Below are positions 16,255-26,690 of a DNA stretch of 64,000 nucleotides, in pieces (position 1 is the stretch's first letter; each line of letters opens with the position of its first letter). Origin of the DNA: Alteromonadales bacterium alter-6D02. Lineage in GTDB: Bacteria > Pseudomonadota > Gammaproteobacteria > Enterobacterales > Psychrobiaceae. The stretch covers positions 1-64,000 of the forward strand of contig PIZK01000004.1 in assembly GCA_002835545.1 (NCBI GenBank), given 5' to 3'. The notes under the pieces are model-generated. The model was not told the DNA's origin. It saw nothing but the letters and a program-made list of their open reading frames with translations, and made no database searches. Both the position numbers and the translations under genes were made by a program.

Positions 16255-17048
16255 TGCCTGAGTCTTATATAGATATAGCTGTCAACATCAGTAATGGTCC
16301 GCTAGAAACTCGCGTCGAGCAAATCATTGAAGAGGCAAAAGCGGTTAATGTTAATCATTTAATCGCTTTGGGCTGTAACATTGTCAACACTGAAAAAGCC
16401 ATTTTATTAAGTAAGCGGTTCCCAGGTTCAATTTACGCAACAGCAGGTATTCACCCGCATGATGCAAAAACTTTTGATCAACATTCTATCGCTCAACTAT
16501 CAGCTTTTGCACAAGAGCCGACAGTAGTCGCATTGGGTGAGTGCGGTTTAGATTTTAATCGTGATTTTTCTCCGAGACCAAAACAAGAGTATGCATTTGA
16601 AGCTCAACTAGAGTTAGCAGCTACCCTAAATATGCCTATCATCATGCATCAACGAGATGCTCACGACCGCTTTATTACAATTTTCGAACGATATAAAAGC
16701 GATATATCTAAAGGGGTTGTTCACTGTTTCACTGGTGAAGAAAGTGAGTTAAACGATCTATTATCTCTGGATTTACACATAGGCATTACGGGATGGATTT
16801 GTGATGAGCGGCGCGGGTTACACTTATTAGAGAGTGTTCACTTAATCCCAGATAACCGTTTGATGTTAGAAACGGATTCCCCATATTTAATTCCGAGAGA
16901 TTTGAAACCAAAACCCAAATCGCGTAATAATGTACCGGCAAATTTGCCTCATATAGCAGCACGCGTAGCGCAAGCAAGGGGTCAATCGTTAGAGCAGCTA
17001 TCAAAGAACTGCTATAAAACCACTAAGCAATTTTTTGACATTAAATAA
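16254..17048 (+). CDS. tatD: TatD family metal-dependent nuclease
   Basis: 264 aa. The TatD barrel shows AGIHPHDA near 62, GECGLDF near 91, the metal-binding HQRDAHDRF near 127 and HCFTGE near 152, and LETDSPY near 203. The N-terminal strand reads YIDIAVNIS, lacking the HxH of YcfH relatives, as in true TatD. The family has DNA 3'-exonuclease and apoptotic-type nuclease activity; it is not needed for Tat transport despite the name. It follows the small exported protein with one-base overlap, and the diguanylate cyclase gene comes 16 bp later. Confidence 0.94.
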   Translation: MPESYIDIAVNISNGPLETRVEQIIEEAKAVNVNHLIALGCNIVNTEKAILLSKRFPGSIYATAGIHPHDAKTFDQHSIAQLSAFAQEPTVVALGECGLDFNRDFSPRPKQEYAFEAQLELAATLNMPIIMHQRDAHDRFITIFERYKSDISKGVVHCFTGEESELNDLLSLDLHIGITGWICDERRGLHLLESVHLIPDNRLMLETDSPYLIPRDLKPKPKSRNNVPANLPHIAARVAQARGQSLEQLSKNCYKTTKQFFDIK

Positions 17049-17064
17049 AACAAAGGTTAACTAG

Positions 17065-18927
17065 ATGTCTCGATTAACACTGCATTTAATATTATTAATC
17101 GTTACAACCTTCACCTGCTTAGTGTCATTTTCTTCATGCGTTATCGCCGTAGAAAAAAACTCCGCCATCAATGTTGATGAATTAGTCATAGAGCGCCTTA
17201 ATAGCGACCATAATCAGCTTTCGTTTTCTCAAGTTAGCAAACTACATAATGATCAATGGCATCATGCAGCACGAGACAAGACACTAAGAGCAGCTAATCA
17301 ATGGATTAGGTTTACGTTGAAATCTGAACATTTCCAACACGGTTCAGAGCCCCTCTTATTAGAAATAAGCAACCCATTAATCAGTAGCATTGAAGTTCAC
17401 TTGATAGATGAGCAGCAACATAGCAGTTTCATCGCTGGTACTGATCACCCTGTTTCATTTCGCCCGTTACTAACACGAACTTTACTATTCCCTTTACCAA
17501 AACCTAATGGAAAGATGCTAACGGTTTATCTAAACTCGAAAGATATTGCGGCATACTCCTTACCATTTAGGTTTATTACCTTTACCGATGCCAGTGCCGA
17601 AAGTGAAGCATCTAGTATTACAACAGGCATGTTAATAGGTGGACTGCTAACGATATTAATGTGCTGCGTATATGTGTATTCAGTAAACTTAAAAAGAATT
17701 TATGCTAATTTCGGTGCCTATATCGTAACCTTACTCTTTTTGCTATTAGCGATCGAGGGGTATTCAAGCTTTTACTTATGGCCAGACTTTGCATGGATGC
17801 ATAATATTTCCACGCCATTGTTAATCGGCGCCGCATGCTATTTCCTTATTACAATCTCTCTGTCAATTCTAAAGCTAAAAAGCCTATTACAGGTGAAAGT
17901 TTATCGAATGTTCACTTGGTTTGGTTCAGCTACCGTATTAATAAGCTTATTGACCTTAGTGCTACCAGAGCAGCTAGACTTTTACCTCGGCGTAACACTT
18001 TTTTACTTATCTGTAGCCGCAATCACGTCAATGCAGATTATAAGCCTACGAAAAGGCGAACAACCTTCCAAGCTTTTTTTGGCCTCCTTCATCCTCTTGA
18101 TTGCAGCTTTTAGCTTAAAGTTAATGCAGGTAATCGGCTTGATTACGTTTAATCCGATAGTTAACAATCTTTTCCAAATCGGCGTTTTTGCACACGTATT
18201 AGTCCTTGCAGTCCAGCTAGCAGAAGAGTTTAATAACAAACAATATAAGCGTATCAAGAAACAACAACAGCAGATCATCACACACCAAAGGCTTGCAAAA
18301 GACTATTTAGAACAACTTACTGCTCATCAAGAAGAGCAAGACACATTAGAAGCCACTGTTGATGAACGTAACTTCGAACTTAATATGACTCTCTTAGAGC
18401 TTCAGGAAAAAAATCGCCAACTCGAAGAGCAAGCCACTAATGACGCCCTCACTGGAGCAAAAAATAGAAAGTTTTTTGACCAACGGCTAAGTGCTGAGTA
18501 TCGACTCAGCCGCCGTCAGCTCACTCCACTTTCGATGCTGTTGTTAGATGCTGATAAGTTTAAAGATGTTAACGATACTTACGGACATCTAGCCGGTGAT
18601 GATGTTTTAGTCGCCATTAGTCAAATTGCAAGAAATGCATTAAGTCGGCCTAATGATTATGTTTGTCGTTATGGTGGGGAAGAATTTGCGATATTGTTAT
18701 CAAATACTGATAGCAAAGGGGCAGAAAAAGTTGCTGAACTAATTAGACAGAAAATCGAAAGCACTAAAATAAAAACAGAATCTGCACAACTAAACGTGAC
18801 TGTAAGTATAGGAGTATCAACTATCATCGTTGATGCTGAAACGCCAGAAACCGCTTTATTTTCAGCAGCAGATAAAGCGCTTTATCAGGCAAAAAATTCA
18901 GGTAGAAATCAAGTTGTTGCCGCTTAA
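17065..18927 (+). CDS. membrane diguanylate cyclase with 7TM-DISM sensor
   Basis: 620 aa. Order of parts: a signal/anchor sequence (1-30); a periplasmic beta-sandwich of the 7TMR-DISMED2 type (about 40-175, with ANQWIRFTL); seven membrane helices (about 180-395); a coiled coil (400-465); and a GGDEF domain (465-620). The catalytic motif is GGEEF near residue 538, fully compatible with activity, and an inhibitory I-site RPND stands five residues before it. It would make c-di-GMP at the inner membrane in response to an unknown periplasmic ligand, probably a carbohydrate or similar small molecule. It is followed 25 bp later by hemB. Confidence 0.92.
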   Translation: MSRLTLHLILLIVTTFTCLVSFSSCVIAVEKNSAINVDELVIERLNSDHNQLSFSQVSKLHNDQWHHAARDKTLRAANQWIRFTLKSEHFQHGSEPLLLEISNPLISSIEVHLIDEQQHSSFIAGTDHPVSFRPLLTRTLLFPLPKPNGKMLTVYLNSKDIAAYSLPFRFITFTDASAESEASSITTGMLIGGLLTILMCCVYVYSVNLKRIYANFGAYIVTLLFLLLAIEGYSSFYLWPDFAWMHNISTPLLIGAACYFLITISLSILKLKSLLQVKVYRMFTWFGSATVLISLLTLVLPEQLDFYLGVTLFYLSVAAITSMQIISLRKGEQPSKLFLASFILLIAAFSLKLMQVIGLITFNPIVNNLFQIGVFAHVLVLAVQLAEEFNNKQYKRIKKQQQQIITHQRLAKDYLEQLTAHQEEQDTLEATVDERNFELNMTLLELQEKNRQLEEQATNDALTGAKNRKFFDQRLSAEYRLSRRQLTPLSMLLLDADKFKDVNDTYGHLAGDDVLVAISQIARNALSRPNDYVCRYGGEEFAILLSNTDSKGAEKVAELIRQKIESTKIKTESAQLNVTVSIGVSTIIVDAETPETALFSAADKALYQAKNSGRNQVVAA

Positions 18928-18949
18928 ATATCAAAAAACTAAGGAGTAA

Positions 18950-19960
<1,011 letters not shown>

Positions 19961-19972
19961 GACCGTTATTTT

Positions 19973-20015
19973 GAAGCAGAAAGCGAGTAAGTTACTCACT
20001 TTCTGCTTCCGTTTT
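19973..20015 (+). terminator. hairpin terminator after hemB
   Basis: A long stem of 17 pairs with mismatches (19973-20009, arms GAAGCAGAAAG and CTTTCTGCTTC) followed by CGTTTTC. The T-run is weak, so it may be a Rho-aided or partial terminator; it also faces the convergent minus-strand gene ending at 20062. Confidence 0.65.
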
Positions 20016-20061
20016 CAAAAAAGTAATTAAACAGCTCGAAGACTGATCAAATTGAAGTCAG

Positions 20062-20499
20062 TTAAGATTTCAGCAGTGCTGAACTTCTCTGTTCTGTTAA
20101 TAACCACCGCTTTGCATTTTTTTGCTCTATTAATGTATATTGCCAAAAATGATCGTAAGAAAGACCATCCGTTATAGTCACTGTTTTATAGGTTTTAACA
20201 TCACCAAGACTAGCCGCCGGTTCATTAGAAGACTCGATGCTCAATAATGTTGTAAGGCTTGAAGGGGCAAGCTGTTTTGAGGTTGTTACTTTTTTTGTGT
20301 GCTGATCAAGACCATTGAAAGGTTGATAAACGACCGTAAACGAAAGGTGCCGATTAAAGTCCGACGATGACATCGCAGCAACGTCTGTATACCGCTTACC
20401 ATCAATGTCTGCTTTAGATTCAACATCACCTGCTGTGGCAAAACCTGCGTTAGCAGAAGAAAACAGAATCAACCCAGCTAGACCAAATACTTTATTCAT
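20062..20499 (-). CDS. small exported protein of unknown function
   Basis: 145 aa, not recognised. A clear Sec signal peptide (residues 1-23, LILFSSANAGFATA) is followed by a mature part of about 120 residues that is Ser/Thr-rich with no cysteines and no known motif; the C-terminal half (YDHFWQYTLIEQKNAKRWLL) looks like alternating beta-strands. A good AAGGAT ribosome site precedes the ATG. A TATAGT box about 45 bp upstream may be its -10, and the 7-bp tandem repeat at 20564-20623 ends just upstream of the possible -35. It is monocistronic, convergent with hemB. Confidence 0.75.
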   Translation of the reverse strand: MNKVFGLAGLILFSSANAGFATAGDVESKADIDGKRYTDVAAMSSSDFNRHLSFTVVYQPFNGLDQHTKKVTTSKQLAPSSLTTLLSIESSNEPAASLGDVKTYKTVTITDGLSYDHFWQYTLIEQKNAKRWLLTEQRSSALLKS

Positions 20500-20563
20500 T
20501 TCTTATCCTTGTAATATAACTTCCTGAAAGTATTTTCGACTATATATCAAACTCTAAAGTAAA

Positions 20564-20623
20564 GATAGTGGATAGTGGATAGTGGATAGTGGATAGTGGA
20601 TAGTGGATAGTGGATAGTGGATA
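20564..20623. repeat. 7-bp tandem repeat (GATAGTG), 8.5 copies
   Basis: Eight uninterrupted copies of GATAGTG plus four bases of a ninth, with no mismatches. The tract lies between the alpha operon terminator and the small exported protein gene, about 65 bp upstream of its ATG and next to its putative -35. Perfect heptamers are prone to slipped-strand copy-number change. Confidence 0.95.
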
Positions 20624-20659
20624 AAAACTGAAATAAAAGTGAGCATAAAAATCAAACAT

Positions 20660-20688
20660 AAAAAAACCCAGCCGAAGCTGGGTTTTTT
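20660..20688. terminator. terminator of the alpha operon (rplQ)
   Basis: An ACCCAGC/GCTGGGT stem with a CGAA loop, flanked by runs of A on the left and T on the right, so it can act in both directions. On the minus strand it lies 33 bp after the rplQ stop and ends the ribosomal protein transcript. Confidence 0.9.
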
Positions 20689-20721
20689 AAGTGGCTTAGC
20701 TAAAAGCTAAACCTGAAGAAA

Positions 20722-21114
20722 TTAATCTTCTGAAGACTCTACTTCTTGTTCAACTACTGGGCGGTTAACTAGCTCAATGTATGCCATTGGAGCGTTGTCA
20801 CCAGCACGGAAGCCGCACTTAAGAATACGAGTATAACCGCCTGGGCGATCTTCATAACGTTTACCTAGGTCGGTGAACAATTTGCCTACAACCGCTTTAT
20901 CACGTGTGCGGGCAAATGCTAAACGACGGTTAGCAACGCTGTCACTCTTAGCGAGTGTGATTAATGGTTCAACTACGCGACGCAGTTCTTTTGCCTTTGG
21001 CAAAGTTGTCTTGATAACTTCGTTTTCTAACAAAGATACCGCCATGTTACGGAACATAGCTTGACGGTGACTGCTGTTACGGTTCAGTTGACGTCCACTC
21101 TTACGATGGCGCAT
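20722..21114 (-). CDS. rplQ: 50S ribosomal protein L17
   Basis: 130 aa. The N-terminal signature [12 protein letters not shown] and the LVNRPV region near the end identify L17, which lies by the exit tunnel on the 50S subunit. It is the last gene of the alpha operon (rpsM-rpsK-rpsD-rpoA-rplQ), starting 50 bp after rpoA. The C-terminal acidic tail EVESSED extends a few residues beyond the E. coli protein. An intrinsic terminator follows at 20660-20688. Confidence 0.98.
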   Translation of the reverse strand: MRHRKSGRQLNRNSSHRQAMFRNMAVSLLENEVIKTTLPKAKELRRVVEPLITLAKSDSVANRRLAFARTRDKAVVGKLFTDLGKRYEDRPGGYTRILKCGFRAGDNAPMAYIELVNRPVVEQEVESSED

Positions 21115-21164
21115 GACCTTATCCTTTTAACTAAATCTTGTTCGACTATAACAATCTATAAAAA

Positions 21165-22154
21165 CTATAGGCTGTCAGCGATACTAGCCGGTGGCCAGTT
21201 TTCAAGGCGCATACCTAAAGATAGACCGCGTGAAGCAAGAACATCTTTAATTTCAGTAAGCGATTTCTTACCAAGGTTAGGAGTTTTAAGTAACTCAACC
21301 TCAGTACGCTGAACTAAATCACCAATATAGTGAATAGCTTCGGCTTTCAGACAGTTAGCCGAACGAACTGTGAGTTCTAGATCGTCTACAGGACGCAGCA
21401 GGATCGGATCGAACTCTGGTTTCTCTTCTTTCTCTTCTGGCTCAGTTACATCACGTAAATCTACGAATGCATCTAATTGCTCAGCTAAGATCGTTGAAGC
21501 ACGACGAATCGCTTCTTCAGGATCAAGAGTACCGTTAGTTGTCATATCAATTACTAACTTATCTAAGTCAGTACGTTGTTCAACACGAGCTGATTCAACG
21601 TTGTAAGCGATACGAACAACAGGGCTGTAAGAAGAGTCAACTAACAAACGACCAATAGGACGTTCTTCATCTTCGTCAGATTGACGAGCTGTAGCTGCTT
21701 CATAACCACGACCCATTTCAACCTTGATACGCATGTTAACTTCGCCATCATTAGTTAAATGACAAATTACGTGTTCAGGGTTTACTATTTCAACATCACC
21801 ATCATGGGTGATGTCACCTGCAGTCACAGGGCCTGCACCACTCTTGGTGAGTGTCAACATAGCTTCAGTTTTACCTTCAAGCTTAATAGATAAGCCCTTT
21901 AGGTTTAGCAAAATCTCAAGTACGTCTTCTTGAACGCCCTCTTTAGAGCTGTACTCATGAAGTACACCATCGATCTCAACTTCGGTCACTGCACAACCAG
22001 GCATTGAAGATAGTAAAATGCGACGTAGCGCATTGCCTAGTGTATGACCAAATCCACGCTCTAAAGGCTCTAAAATAACCTTTGAACGGGTAGCACTGAC
22101 TTGCTCGATATCGACCAGCCGTGGCTTTAGAAATTCTGTAACAGAACCCTGCAT
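21165..22154 (-). CDS. rpoA: RNA polymerase alpha subunit
   Basis: 329 aa, identical in length to E. coli RpoA. The N-terminal assembly domain (about 1-235) includes [18 protein letters not shown] near residue 28-45, which dimerises and binds beta and beta'. A flexible Glu-rich linker follows, then the C-terminal domain (250-325) with the DNA/UP-element contact [15 protein letters not shown] near 268 and [14 protein letters not shown]. Placement between rpsD and rplQ is standard. It is co-regulated by S4 through the operon leader. Confidence 0.99.
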   Translation of the reverse strand: MQGSVTEFLKPRLVDIEQVSATRSKVILEPLERGFGHTLGNALRRILLSSMPGCAVTEVEIDGVLHEYSSKEGVQEDVLEILLNLKGLSIKLEGKTEAMLTLTKSGAGPVTAGDITHDGDVEIVNPEHVICHLTNDGEVNMRIKVEMGRGYEAATARQSDEDEERPIGRLLVDSSYSPVVRIAYNVESARVEQRTDLDKLVIDMTTNGTLDPEEAIRRASTILAEQLDAFVDLRDVTEPEEKEEKPEFDPILLRPVDDLELTVRSANCLKAEAIHYIGDLVQRTEVELLKTPNLGKKSLTEIKDVLASRGLSLGMRLENWPPASIADSL

Positions 22155-22177
22155 TGTGTCCTCTCTTATTATTAGCT

Positions 22178-22798
22178 CTACTTAGAGTAAAGCTCGACGA
22201 TCAGCTGTTCGTTGATTTCCGCAGACAAATCACTACGTTCTGGAAGGCGTTTAAAAGTACCTTCAACTTTAGTGCTGTCAACTTCAACCCAAGCGCTTGG
22301 CTCGCGTTGTGCGGCCAATTCTAATGAAGCGGCAATACGTGCTTGCTTCTTAGATTTTTCGCGAACGCTGATTACGTCGCTAGGCTTAACGTTATACGAC
22401 GGAATGTTTACTACTTTACCGTTTACTAGAATAGCTTTGTGGCTAACTAGTTGACGTGACTCAGCACGTGTAGAGCCGAAGCCCATGCGGTAAACAACGT
22501 TATCCAGACGACCTTCAAGGATAACTAATAGGTTTTCACCTGTGTTACCTTTTAGACGTGCTGCATCTTTATAGTAGTTACGGAATTGCTTTTCTAATAC
22601 ACCGTACATACGACGTACTTTTTGCTTTTCACGTAATTGAATACCGTATTCTGATAGACGGGTTCTGCGCGCTCCGTGAACACCAGGCACTTGCTCGATG
22701 TTACACTTAGAGTCGATTGCACGAACGCCACTCTTCAAGAAAAGGTCAGTACCTTCTCTACGGCTTAGTTTGAGTTTTGGACCCAAATATCTTGCCAT
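22178..22798 (-). CDS. rpsD: 30S ribosomal protein S4
   Basis: 206 aa, as in E. coli. The start [16 protein letters not shown] and the S4 RNA-binding domain near residues 95-150 ([27 protein letters not shown]) are clear. S4 nucleates 30S body assembly and in E. coli represses its own operon by trapping the ribosome on the rpsM leader. It follows rpsK by 28 bp and precedes rpoA by 23 bp. This copy is the cysteine-poor form without an N-terminal zinc site. Confidence 0.99.
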   Translation of the reverse strand: MARYLGPKLKLSRREGTDLFLKSGVRAIDSKCNIEQVPGVHGARRTRLSEYGIQLREKQKVRRMYGVLEKQFRNYYKDAARLKGNTGENLLVILEGRLDNVVYRMGFGSTRAESRQLVSHKAILVNGKVVNIPSYNVKPSDVISVREKSKKQARIAASLELAAQREPSAWVEVDSTKVEGTFKRLPERSDLSAEINEQLIVELYSK

Positions 22799-22826
22799 GT
22801 TTCTTCTCCAACTTGCCTAAGACGTC

Positions 22827-23216
22827 TTAAACGCGACGTTTCTTAGGTGGACGACAACCATTGTGCGGAATAGGTGTAACATCAGTGATGTTAGTGATCT
22901 TGTAACCCACTGCATTTAATGCACGGATTGCTGATTCACGACCTGGTCCCGGACCTTTTACGAATACTTCAATGTTCTTTAAACCGTATTCTTTCGCAGC
23001 TTCACCTGCACGCTCAGCAGCAACCTGTGCAGCGAACGGAGTTGATTTACGAGAACCACGGAAGCCAGAACCACCAGATGTTGCCCATGAAAGAGCGTTA
23101 CCTTGGCGATCAGTCAACGTAATGATTGTGTTGTTAAAAGAAGCATGGATGTGTGCCATGCCGTCTGCGACTTGCTTACGTACGCGCTTACGAGAACGTG
23201 ATGGAGTTTTAGCCAT
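22827..23216 (-). CDS. rpsK: 30S ribosomal protein S11
   Basis: 129 aa. It has the S11 core with [20 protein letters not shown] near residue 21 and the C-terminal [10 protein letters not shown]. It lies on the 30S platform, contacting S18, S21 and the mRNA exit region. It starts 12 bp after rpsM in the alpha operon. Nothing unusual is seen; length equals the E. coli protein. Confidence 0.99.
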   Translation of the reverse strand: MAKTPSRSRKRVRKQVADGMAHIHASFNNTIITLTDRQGNALSWATSGGSGFRGSRKSTPFAAQVAAERAGEAAKEYGLKNIEVFVKGPGPGRESAIRALNAVGYKITNITDVTPIPHNGCRPPKKRRV

Positions 23217-23228
23217 TATTTATCCCGC

Positions 23229-23585
23229 CTACTTCTTAATTGGTTTACGAGGACCTTTACGAGTACGAGCGTTAGTCTTAGTACGCTGTCCACGTAGAGG
23301 CAAGCTCTTACGATGACGCAGACCGCGGTTACAACCGAGATCCATTAGTCGTTTAATGTTCATAGAAACTTCACGACGTAAATCACCTTCAACGGTGAAT
23401 TCGCCAACGGCGTTACGTAGAACATCTAATTGTGTTTCGTCTAATTCCTTGATCTTAACATCTTCAGCAATACCCGTTTCTGCACAAATAGCTTGTGCAC
23501 GAGTAAGACCGATACCATAAATGGCAGTCAGTGCGATTACTGTGTGTTTGTGATCAGGAATGTTAATGCCAGCGATACGGGCCAC
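23229..23585 (-). CDS. rpsM: 30S ribosomal protein S13
   Basis: 118 aa, first gene of the alpha operon. [14 protein letters not shown] and the [16 protein letters not shown]-terminus are diagnostic; S13 sits in the 30S head and contacts tRNA and L5. The start codon is GTG, as in E. coli, where the weak start is part of the S4-controlled leader switch. A GAGGAG Shine-Dalgarno precedes it. The 127-bp gap upstream contains stem-loops compatible with such a leader. Confidence 0.98.
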   Translation of the reverse strand: MARIAGINIPDHKHTVIALTAIYGIGLTRAQAICAETGIAEDVKIKELDETQLDVLRNAVGEFTVEGDLRREVSMNIKRLMDLGCNRGLRHRKSLPLRGQRTKTNARTRKGPRKPIKK

Positions 23586-23712
23586 TGTAGCACTCCTCTA
23601 AGTTTAATGGACTGGGGTCGAAAAGCCCGTTAGGATACTCGACCTCATGTCAGTTTGCAAATAATATTTGCACCAAGTTTAATTAAGCAACTTGGTGCAA
23701 TATCTGACGATA
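23586..23712 (-). promoter_or_regulatory. alpha operon leader, putative S4-binding element
   Basis: Between rpmJ and rpsM the minus strand folds a stem GGTCGA/TCGACC with a long loop shortly before the GTG start, a layout like the Alpha_RBS pseudoknot that S4 binds. Further upstream a perfect 12-bp stem with a 9-nt loop (23668-23700, arm TTGCACCAAGTT) has no T-run; it may slow transcription or mark an RNA processing site between spc and alpha operons. The pseudoknot pairing itself is inferred. Confidence 0.5.
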
Positions 23713-23826
23713 TTAGCCTTGACGTTGTTTATGTCTAGGTTCTACGCAAATTACGCGAACCACGCCATGGCGTTTGATAACTTTACAGTTACGGCAGATT
23801 TTCTTTACCGATGCACGAACTTTCAT
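23713..23826 (-). CDS. rpmJ: 50S ribosomal protein L36
   Basis: 37 aa. Starts [14 protein letters not shown] and ends HKQRQG, an unmistakable L36. It carries the zinc ligands C11, C14, C27 and H32, so this is the zinc-binding (C+) form. L36 is the last protein of the spc operon, placed 35 bp after secY. No second, zinc-free L36 is in the window. Confidence 0.97.
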   Translation of the reverse strand: MKVRASVKKICRNCKVIKRHGVVRVICVEPRHKQRQG

Positions 23827-23861
23827 ATCATTACTCCGATATATATTCTTAAGTTGTCAGC

Positions 23862-25184
23862 CTATCGGCCAACACCTTTAAGATTTGCTTTTTTCATGAC
23901 CGAATCATACTGATGAGACATCAGATGGGTCTGAACTTGAGCCATGAAATCCATGATTACCACAACCATAATCAATAGCGATGTGCCACCGAAGTAGAAT
24001 TGTACATTCATAGACATGGTCATGAATTCTGGTACCAAACAAATAAAGGTAATATACAACGCACCCGCGAAGGTTAAACGTGTCATTACTTTATCAATGT
24101 ATTTTGATGTTTGCTCACCAGGGCGAATTCCTGGAACAAATGCACCACTTTTCTTCAAGTTATCTGCAGTTTCACGCGGATTGAAAACAAGAGCCGTGTA
24201 GAAAAAACAGAAGAAGATTATAGCAGCTGCATAAAGCATTGAATACAGTGGTTGCCCCGGCGCAATTGCCAGAGAAATATCAGCTAGCCAAGTCAAACCT
24301 TCTGTTTGACCAAACCATTGACCCAATGTACCTGGGAACAGGATGATGCTTGATGCAAATATTGGTGGGATAACACCCGCCATGTTTACCTTTAACGGTA
24401 AGTGTGTGCTTTGCGCTGCAAAAACCTTACGGCCTTGCTGACGTTTCGCATAGTTTACCACAATGCGACGCTGCCCGCGCTCGACGAACACCACAATATA
24501 TGTGACGGCGAACATAATTCCGGCCAATAACAATGCCAGTAGTATATTTAAATCCCCTTGACGCGCTTGCTCAACTGTTTCGCCTAGTGCAGACGGTAGA
24601 CCGGCAACAATACCGGCAAAAATTAAGATTGAGATACCGTTACCGATACCACGCTCTGTAATTTGTTCACCTAACCACATCAAGAACATTGTACCTGTTA
24701 CCAAACTCACTACTGCTACAAAGTAGAAAGCAGGGCCTGGATTAGCTACAAGTCCGTTGATAAGGTTTGGCAACCCCGTTGCAATTCCGATTGCTTGGAA
24801 TGTTGCCAACACTAATGTGCCCCAGCGAGTATATTGACTGATCTTACGGCGACCAGCCTCACCCTCTTTTTTAAGCTCTGCCATAGCCGGATGTACCACG
24901 GTCATTAGCTGCATGATAATACTTGCAGAAATGTATGGCATGATCCCTAAAGCAAAGATAGAGGCACGTTCAAGGGCACCACCTGAAAACATGTTAAACA
25001 TGCTCAGGATAGTTCCTTTTTGCTGTTCAAACAGCTGGGCTAGTACAGCGGCGTCAACACCAGGAATTGGCACAAATGAGCCGGCTCTGAACACGATAAT
25101 CGCGCCTAAAACGAACCACAAGCGTGCTTTCAATTCTGAAAGACCACCTTGCGCACCTTGTAAATCTTTTCCTGGCTTAGCCAT
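23862..25184 (-). CDS. secY: protein translocase subunit SecY
   Basis: 440 aa with ten predicted membrane helices; the central channel subunit of the SecYEG translocon. Recognisable segments are [16 protein letters not shown] near residue 35, the plug/TM2 region [19 protein letters not shown] near 70-88, and the cytosolic loops C4/C5 ([11 protein letters not shown] near 245 and [14 protein letters not shown] near 335) that contact SecA and the ribosome. It lies in the spc operon between rplO and rpmJ, 6 bp after rplO. Confidence 0.99.
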   Translation of the reverse strand: MAKPGKDLQGAQGGLSELKARLWFVLGAIIVFRAGSFVPIPGVDAAVLAQLFEQQKGTILSMFNMFSGGALERASIFALGIMPYISASIIMQLMTVVHPAMAELKKEGEAGRRKISQYTRWGTLVLATFQAIGIATGLPNLINGLVANPGPAFYFVAVVSLVTGTMFLMWLGEQITERGIGNGISILIFAGIVAGLPSALGETVEQARQGDLNILLALLLAGIMFAVTYIVVFVERGQRRIVVNYAKRQQGRKVFAAQSTHLPLKVNMAGVIPPIFASSIILFPGTLGQWFGQTEGLTWLADISLAIAPGQPLYSMLYAAAIIFFCFFYTALVFNPRETADNLKKSGAFVPGIRPGEQTSKYIDKVMTRLTFAGALYITFICLVPEFMTMSMNVQFYFGGTSLLIMVVVIMDFMAQVQTHLMSHQYDSVMKKANLKGVGR

Positions 25185-25190
25185 CAGCTA

Positions 25191-25625
25191 CTATTCCTCG
25201 ATTTTGCCACCGGCAGCTTCAATAGCTGCGCGAGCGCCTTTAGTTACACGTAGACCTTTAACGGTCACTGGACGCTCAATAGTACCCGAAAGTACTACTT
25301 TAGCAAACTTAATGTTACGTGTAATAACATTAGCTTCCATTAAGCTAGCCAGTTCAACTACGTCACCAGACACTTTAGCAATCTCGTGTAAACGAACTTC
25401 AGCTGTTACCAAGGCTTTACGTGAAGTAAAACCAAATTTTGGTAAACGTTGTTTCAAAGGCATTTGACCACCTTCAAAACCTGGACGTACACTACCGCCA
25501 GAACGTGATTTTAGACCTTTGTGACCACGACCACCAGTCTTACCAAGACCAGAACCGATACCACGGCCTACACGCTTAGCTACTTTCTTAGAACCTGCAG
25601 CTGGAGAAAGAGTATTTAAACGCAT
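25191..25625 (-). CDS. rplO: 50S ribosomal protein L15
   Basis: 144 aa. The glycine/basic N-terminal extension ([32 protein letters not shown]) threads into 23S rRNA, and the C-terminal [18 protein letters not shown] is typical. Length equals the E. coli protein. It starts 3 bp after rpmD and ends 6 bp before secY in the spc operon. Confidence 0.99.
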   Translation of the reverse strand: MRLNTLSPAAGSKKVAKRVGRGIGSGLGKTGGRGHKGLKSRSGGSVRPGFEGGQMPLKQRLPKFGFTSRKALVTAEVRLHEIAKVSGDVVELASLMEANVITRNIKFAKVVLSGTIERPVTVKGLRVTKGARAAIEAAGGKIEE

Positions 25626-25628
25626 GTC

Positions 25629-25811
25629 TTAATCCTCTACCTTAACCATGTAGTAAACTTTATTAATCATACCGCGAACAGAAGGAGTATCTTCTAGTTC
25701 AACAGTGTGGTTAATGCGACGTAAGCCAAGACCTGCTAAACAAGCTTTGTGCTTAGGTAAACGGCCGATTGAGCTTTTTACCTGAGTTACTTTAACTGTT
25801 TTCTTAGCCAT
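25629..25811 (-). CDS. rpmD: 50S ribosomal protein L30
   Basis: 60 aa. The core [19 protein letters not shown] and [19 protein letters not shown] is the L30 signature. It starts 3 bp after the rpsE stop and 3 bp before rplO, so translation is probably coupled. The N-terminal MAKKTVK resembles E. coli MAKTIK with one added residue. Confidence 0.98.
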   Translation of the reverse strand: MAKKTVKVTQVKSSIGRLPKHKACLAGLGLRRINHTVELEDTPSVRGMINKVYYMVKVED

Positions 25812-25814
25812 TTC

Positions 25815-26318
25815 TTACTCCAGGATCTCTTTAACGCTCAGACCACGTTTCGCAGCAATAGCAGAAGGAGTATTCATACCTTCTAAAGCGTTGAACGTTG
25901 CACGAACGATGTTGATCGGGTTAGTAGAACCGTAAGCTTTAGATAGTACGTTTTGTACACCTGCAACTTCAAGTACTGCACGCATTGCACCACCGGCGAT
26001 GATACCAGTACCGTCTGATGCTGGTTGCATGTAAACTTGTGAACCAGAGTGCTTACCTTTGATTGCGTGTTGCAATGTAGTACCACGTAGGTTAACAGTT
26101 ACTAAGTTACGACGCGCTTTTTCCATTGCTTTTTGAATAGCAGCTGGAACTTCACGTGCTTTACCGTAACCAAAACCAATTTTACCTGCACCGTCACCAA
26201 CTACTGTTAGTGCTGTGAAGCTAAAGATACGACCACCTTTAACTACTTTAGATACACGGTTTACTGCGATTAGCTTTTCAGCCATATCGCTTTGTTGTTG
26301 TTCTTCAAACTTTGCCAT
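25815..26318 (-). CDS. rpsE: 30S ribosomal protein S5
   Basis: 167 aa. S5 keeps decoding fidelity near the mRNA entry. The double-stranded RNA-binding-like N-domain ([19 protein letters not shown] near residue 15) and the spectinomycin loop region KVVKGG are intact, and the C-terminal domain carries GSGTG-like [15 protein letters not shown]. Start [15 protein letters not shown] is used; an internal ATG at residue 12 is less likely. It follows rplR by 9 bp. Confidence 0.98.
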   Translation of the reverse strand: MAKFEEQQQSDMAEKLIAVNRVSKVVKGGRIFSFTALTVVGDGAGKIGFGYGKAREVPAAIQKAMEKARRNLVTVNLRGTTLQHAIKGKHSGSQVYMQPASDGTGIIAGGAMRAVLEVAGVQNVLSKAYGSTNPINIVRATFNALEGMNTPSAIAAKRGLSVKEILE

Positions 26319-26327
26319 GCCCTACTC

Positions 26328-26681
26328 CTAGAATTTCAGACCAGCTTCACGTGCAGCATTAGCTAATGCTTCAACGCGGCCGTGGTATTTGAAACCTGAA
26401 CGATCGAATGCAACAGCTGTTACACCCTTTTCAGAAGCACGTTCTGCAACAGTTTTACCGACGATAGTCGCCGCTTCAACGTTACCAGTGTTCTTAAGTT
26501 CAGAACGGATCGCTTTTTCTACAGTAGAGGCACTTGCTACTACTTCGCCAGTACCAGCAGCGATTACTTGAGCGTAGATATGGCTAGATGTACGGTGTAC
26601 AACAAGACGCGTAGCGCCTAACTCAGCCATTTTTGCGCGAGTGCGAGTAGCACGGCGCAAACGAGTTGCTTTCTTATCCAT
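26328..26681 (-). CDS. rplR: 50S ribosomal protein L18
   Basis: 117 aa, the E. coli length. It binds 5S rRNA with L5 in the central protuberance. The basic N-terminus [18 protein letters not shown] and the C-terminal [20 protein letters not shown] are diagnostic. It starts 9 bp after rplF in the spc operon. No anomalies. Confidence 0.99.
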   Translation of the reverse strand: MDKKATRLRRATRTRAKMAELGATRLVVHRTSSHIYAQVIAAGTGEVVASASTVEKAIRSELKNTGNVEAATIVGKTVAERASEKGVTAVAFDRSGFKYHGRVEALANAAREAGLKF

Positions 26682-26690
26682 CGTAATTAC

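Noticed and set aside
20564-20623. Possible CRISPR array
   Set aside because: Repeats are 7 bp with no spacers; it is a simple tandem repeat and no cas gene is nearby.
22972-23316. 114-aa plus-strand ORF opposite rpsK/rpsM
   Set aside because: Antisense shadow of ribosomal protein genes; composition is that of reversed basic codons.
24913-25467. 184-aa plus-strand ORF opposite secY/rplO
   Set aside because: It lies entirely antisense to two essential, strongly conserved genes and has no recognisable domain.
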